Shown piece by piece: positions 61,691 through 64,000 of a stretch of DNA of 64,000 nucleotides. The translations under genes were made by a program, and so were the position numbers. The notes beneath the pieces are model-generated. The model did no database searches, was not told where the DNA came from, and worked only from the letters and a program-made list of their open reading frames with translations. The stretch comes from Thysanoteuthis rhombus. Its lineage: Eukaryota > Mollusca > Cephalopoda > Oegopsida > Thysanoteuthidae. Position 1 is the stretch's first letter. Every line of letters starts with the position of its first letter. The stretch covers positions 45,267,179-45,331,178 of the forward strand of contig OY735207.1 in assembly GCA_963457665.1 (NCBI GenBank), in the 5' to 3' direction.

Positions 61691-62185
61691 CATACCAAGG
61701 ATATATTACAGTGACAAAGCTCTGAAGAGAAAGTATCAAGTTTTATACATGATGACTGATTCGGAAATAAAGATGTCAATGGTGAGAATGGTGATGATTT
61801 TTGAATGCTTCCAAATGTTTTCAATGAATACAAGGGTGTGAAATCAGAAGAACCAGACAGGAAATGGATTCTGGTTTACAAGAGGCCAGAAAAAAAAGAG
61901 AGAAAAAAAAAGAACGTTATTATGAATCAGATTCAATGCGTCGTATGGTAACAATATCCTCAGGTTTTAGAGGAAGCAATATCAAAGCGTGGAACATAGG
62001 GATGAACAGGTTGTCGAGGTTGAAAATGGGACAAGTATAGGATGGAGCAAAAACATAATCATAGGAAAAAAATTGAATTAAAACTAGAAAACATTTAGAG
62101 TGCATATGCCTCTGTCTGCCCACTTGTCTGTAAAAACTGAATAAAAATCTTTCCACGAACATTTATGATGACGAGAGATAACAGT
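61691..62185. other. Unrecognised DNA
   Basis: Nothing identified. Confidence 0.4.
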
Positions 62186-62189
62186 AATA

Positions 62190-62745
62190 AATTCCTGGAT
62201 CCACTCCAAAATTTAATCAATTCTCCTTTGGTCTACTATTCTCCGATAACATGTCATTGGAATTCATTGAAACTTTCTGAAAATATAGTGTTGATGAACC
62301 TGAATCATTCAATCGAAAATGAATCCCGTTTTCGTGTCAGAATCCAACCAACCCTTTCTTACCCCATGGCCTATTCTTCCACAAAATGTCATTGAAATTC
62401 AATGAGAAATTTTGGAGGTACTGTGTGGACATAAGACAAGTGAGGTGACTGTAAAAATTATGGGATCTGCCCCTAAATTCTATCAATTTCTTCCATGTCC
62501 CATTGACCATTCTTCCACAAAATGCCATCGAAATTCACCGAGAACATTTTTTAGATTTTTTGTTTACCGATATATACCTACAATATAGAGGTAGAAAAAT
62601 CTTTTGGATCCGCCCACAAATTCAATCATTTCCTCTGTAGCCCATCGACCACCTATTCACAAAATCTCATCAGGCATTGAGAACTTTTGGAGATATTGTG
62701 TGGACAAATAGACAGACGAACAAATACGAGTGGATGCATGCAGTG
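62190..62745 (+). repeat. Tandem array of diverged 110-150 bp units
   Basis: GGATCCACTCCAAAATTTAA, GGGATCTGCCCCTAAATTC and GGATCCGCCCACAAATTC open units near 62198, 62461 and 62608. Most units then have a CCCAT-GACC block, a CACAAAATGTCAT-like phrase and GAGATATTGTGTGGACA or a decayed form of it. The reverse orientation recurs at 36780-37150. Confidence 0.75.
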
Positions 62746-63660
62746 TATCGTTTCCAACTTCGGAGACAGAGGTAATGAATATGAAAAATGATAACAGATA
62801 TTACCAATTCTGCCTAAGAATGAATCACTGTAGCCAAGTTGCTTCATGAGTTCCTATCTCTCTATCACCCAAGACTTTACTAACCCATCTACACTATCCC
62901 AGCTCTTCGGATAGTGATACAAGTTTACAAGGAATAATAAATGACTTGACAAGGTCAGAGGTACCGGGTAACTGAGGTTGTCAGTTCGAAAGGAATGCGT
63001 GTAACAAACCAGTAGGAGAAAAAAAAAGGACGTATTTTTTTTTTTCAATTTGAGATCAAAAAATTTCTAATTTGAATTTAACTGTGTACCCTCTCATACT
63101 CCTTCTCTTATTCTCTTTCTATTTATCATTCCAATCAATCTTTTCCACCAAAACGTCATAATACCATGTCATGACGGTGTGTCCATTTCACGAAGGATTA
63201 TTATTGTAAACTGAGCACCTCAAGTTGAAAATGACGAATTGAAAAAAAAAAAAAAAAATGAAAAACCAGTTTTTTGAAAATTGTTACAATAGTTCACATG
63301 TAAATTTTCAAGGCTCTATGCCAAAAAGTGTAACAAGTAGCACTGAAATGGGCGGAAAGACGAGTGAAGAGAGAAGAATGCTCTGTTTATGTCTTTTGTT
63401 GTTTATCTGTGCTGTGATCGGCGTATCGAAATATAGCTGCGTGGTAATATCGACTATGATATTATATGGATTATATTAACGGGCTAAAGGATTCCAACCG
63501 CTCTACTCTTGACAAATGGAAGGTAGTGGTATCATACCTTTCCCAAGCGCATTAGTGCATAGTGAAGGTTCACCGATTTTATTCGGTTATTTGGAAAATA
63601 ATGGCCGATTTTAAACGCCAAGTTTATTTTTCAAATAATGTATGATACGAATGTTTTAAT
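62746..63660. other. Unrecognised DNA
   Basis: A and T tracts near 63030 and 63245. A 73-codon frame at 63258-63479 contains one hydrophobic segment (LCLCLLLFICAVIGV) but no family features or neighbouring exon; probably chance. Confidence 0.4.
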
Positions 63661-63664
63661 CGGT

Positions 63665-63965
63665 CAAAATATGATGTCTACTTAATAAAACTCAGGAATT
63701 TGGACTCCATGAATTCCTTGAATGTGTTCTCTGCATCTACCCAGCAACTGAATCTCCTTTGTCATAAAAAGTTGTCTGGGTGCTTGAGAAAAAAAATGGA
63801 ATTCAATGGGCGAAAAATCTGGAAGTTTGTCGGTGGAGGCAAAGTTTCGTTGCCCAAGTCGGTGAGCTTCAACAGTGTCATCTGTGCAGGGTGTAGCAGA
63901 GCTTCTTCGTGAAGCAAGGCTCTGGTTTTCGTTGAGCTCATGTGGAACCTAATCATCGAGCCTCT
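63665..63965 (-). pseudogene. mariner transposase fragment, third subfamily
   Basis: The minus strand, mostly in one frame (63762-63956 and on to 63680), gives MSSTKTRALLHEEALLHPAQ, LLKLTDLGNETLPPP, NSIFFLKHPDNFL and a continuation with AENTFKEFMESKFLSFI. This is the part of a mariner transposase from the second to after the third catalytic Asp. The HDNARPH-type motif has decayed (HEEALLHPAQ), one of the catalytic residues is gone, and there is one internal stop. The element runs toward or past the window edge. Confidence 0.85.
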
Positions 63966-64000
63966 CCGCTTTAGTGATTTGCCATAGATGGTCCGATATT

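Noticed and set aside
63258-63479. Small membrane protein
   Set aside because: One hydrophobic segment in a 73-codon frame of AT-rich DNA is expected by chance; no supporting context.

Overview
This is a window of an AT-rich animal nuclear genome in which I recognise no intact host gene. It holds about 30 long (TA)n and (TA)n(TG)n tracts, decayed transposable elements, tRNA-derived SINE-like units and fold-back DNA. Long open frames made of Tyr-Ile, Cys-Val or His-Thr repeats are translations of dinucleotide repeats, not proteins. The element mix (RTE-type LINEs with a TGA-repeat tail, Penelope-like elements with GIY-YIG domains, mariner, Tc1, hAT with a BED finger, tandem tRNA-like units) suggests an invertebrate, most probably a mollusc such as an octopus or squid. 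That is an inference; nothing here is species-diagnostic.

Layout. Positions 1-2.4 kb: (TA)n tracts and a large nested palindrome. 2.4-8 kb: unique or unrecognised DNA with one SINE-like unit, a tiny RTE tail and a hairpin-family repeat at 6 kb. 8-9.6 kb: a perfect palindrome around 150 bp of (TA)n, followed by a decayed Penelope-like element on the minus strand. 12-15.6 kb: two RTE copies, a possible Tc1 relic, a 29-bp minisatellite and an inverted repeat. 18.3-19 kb: hAT/BED relic. 19.2-23.2 kb: two long RTE copies, one with a 5' inversion. 24.8-25.6 kb: degenerate tandem array. 26-31 kb: RTE, mariner and Tc1 fragments, a Penelope-type terminal palindrome and a TGACATA-type satellite. 34-37.3 kb: second Penelope-like relic, a microsatellite complex and a hairpin-family repeat. 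38-43.5 kb: TA tracts, SINE-like units and a second 5'-inverted RTE. 43.5-50 kb: mostly unrecognised, with tandem SINE-like units at 47.7 kb and the best preserved RTE coding segment at 48.0-48.5 kb. 50.2-58.8 kb: RTE tail next to a 125-bp SINE-like array, mariner fragments and several SINE-like units. 58.8-64 kb: simple repeats, a duplicated element body at 61.4 kb, tandem units at 62.2-62.7 kb and a mariner fragment at the right edge.

Main results. (1) Ten fragments of one RTE family; in the copies with a readable end the reading frame runs into the TGA-repeat tail, which supplies the stop codon, so there is essentially no 3' UTR. (2) Two copies have the inversion geometry expected of twin priming. 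(3) Penelope-like termini form palindromes and repeatedly sit against (TA)n tracts. Their ends carry a CTGAAGA...GAAAC-like pattern that could be a hammerhead-type ribozyme relic (speculative). (4) A tRNA-like unit of about 125 bp occurs in tandem at several places. No host pathway or operon can be described. Repeats dominate, and everything coding that I recognise is a broken transposon.
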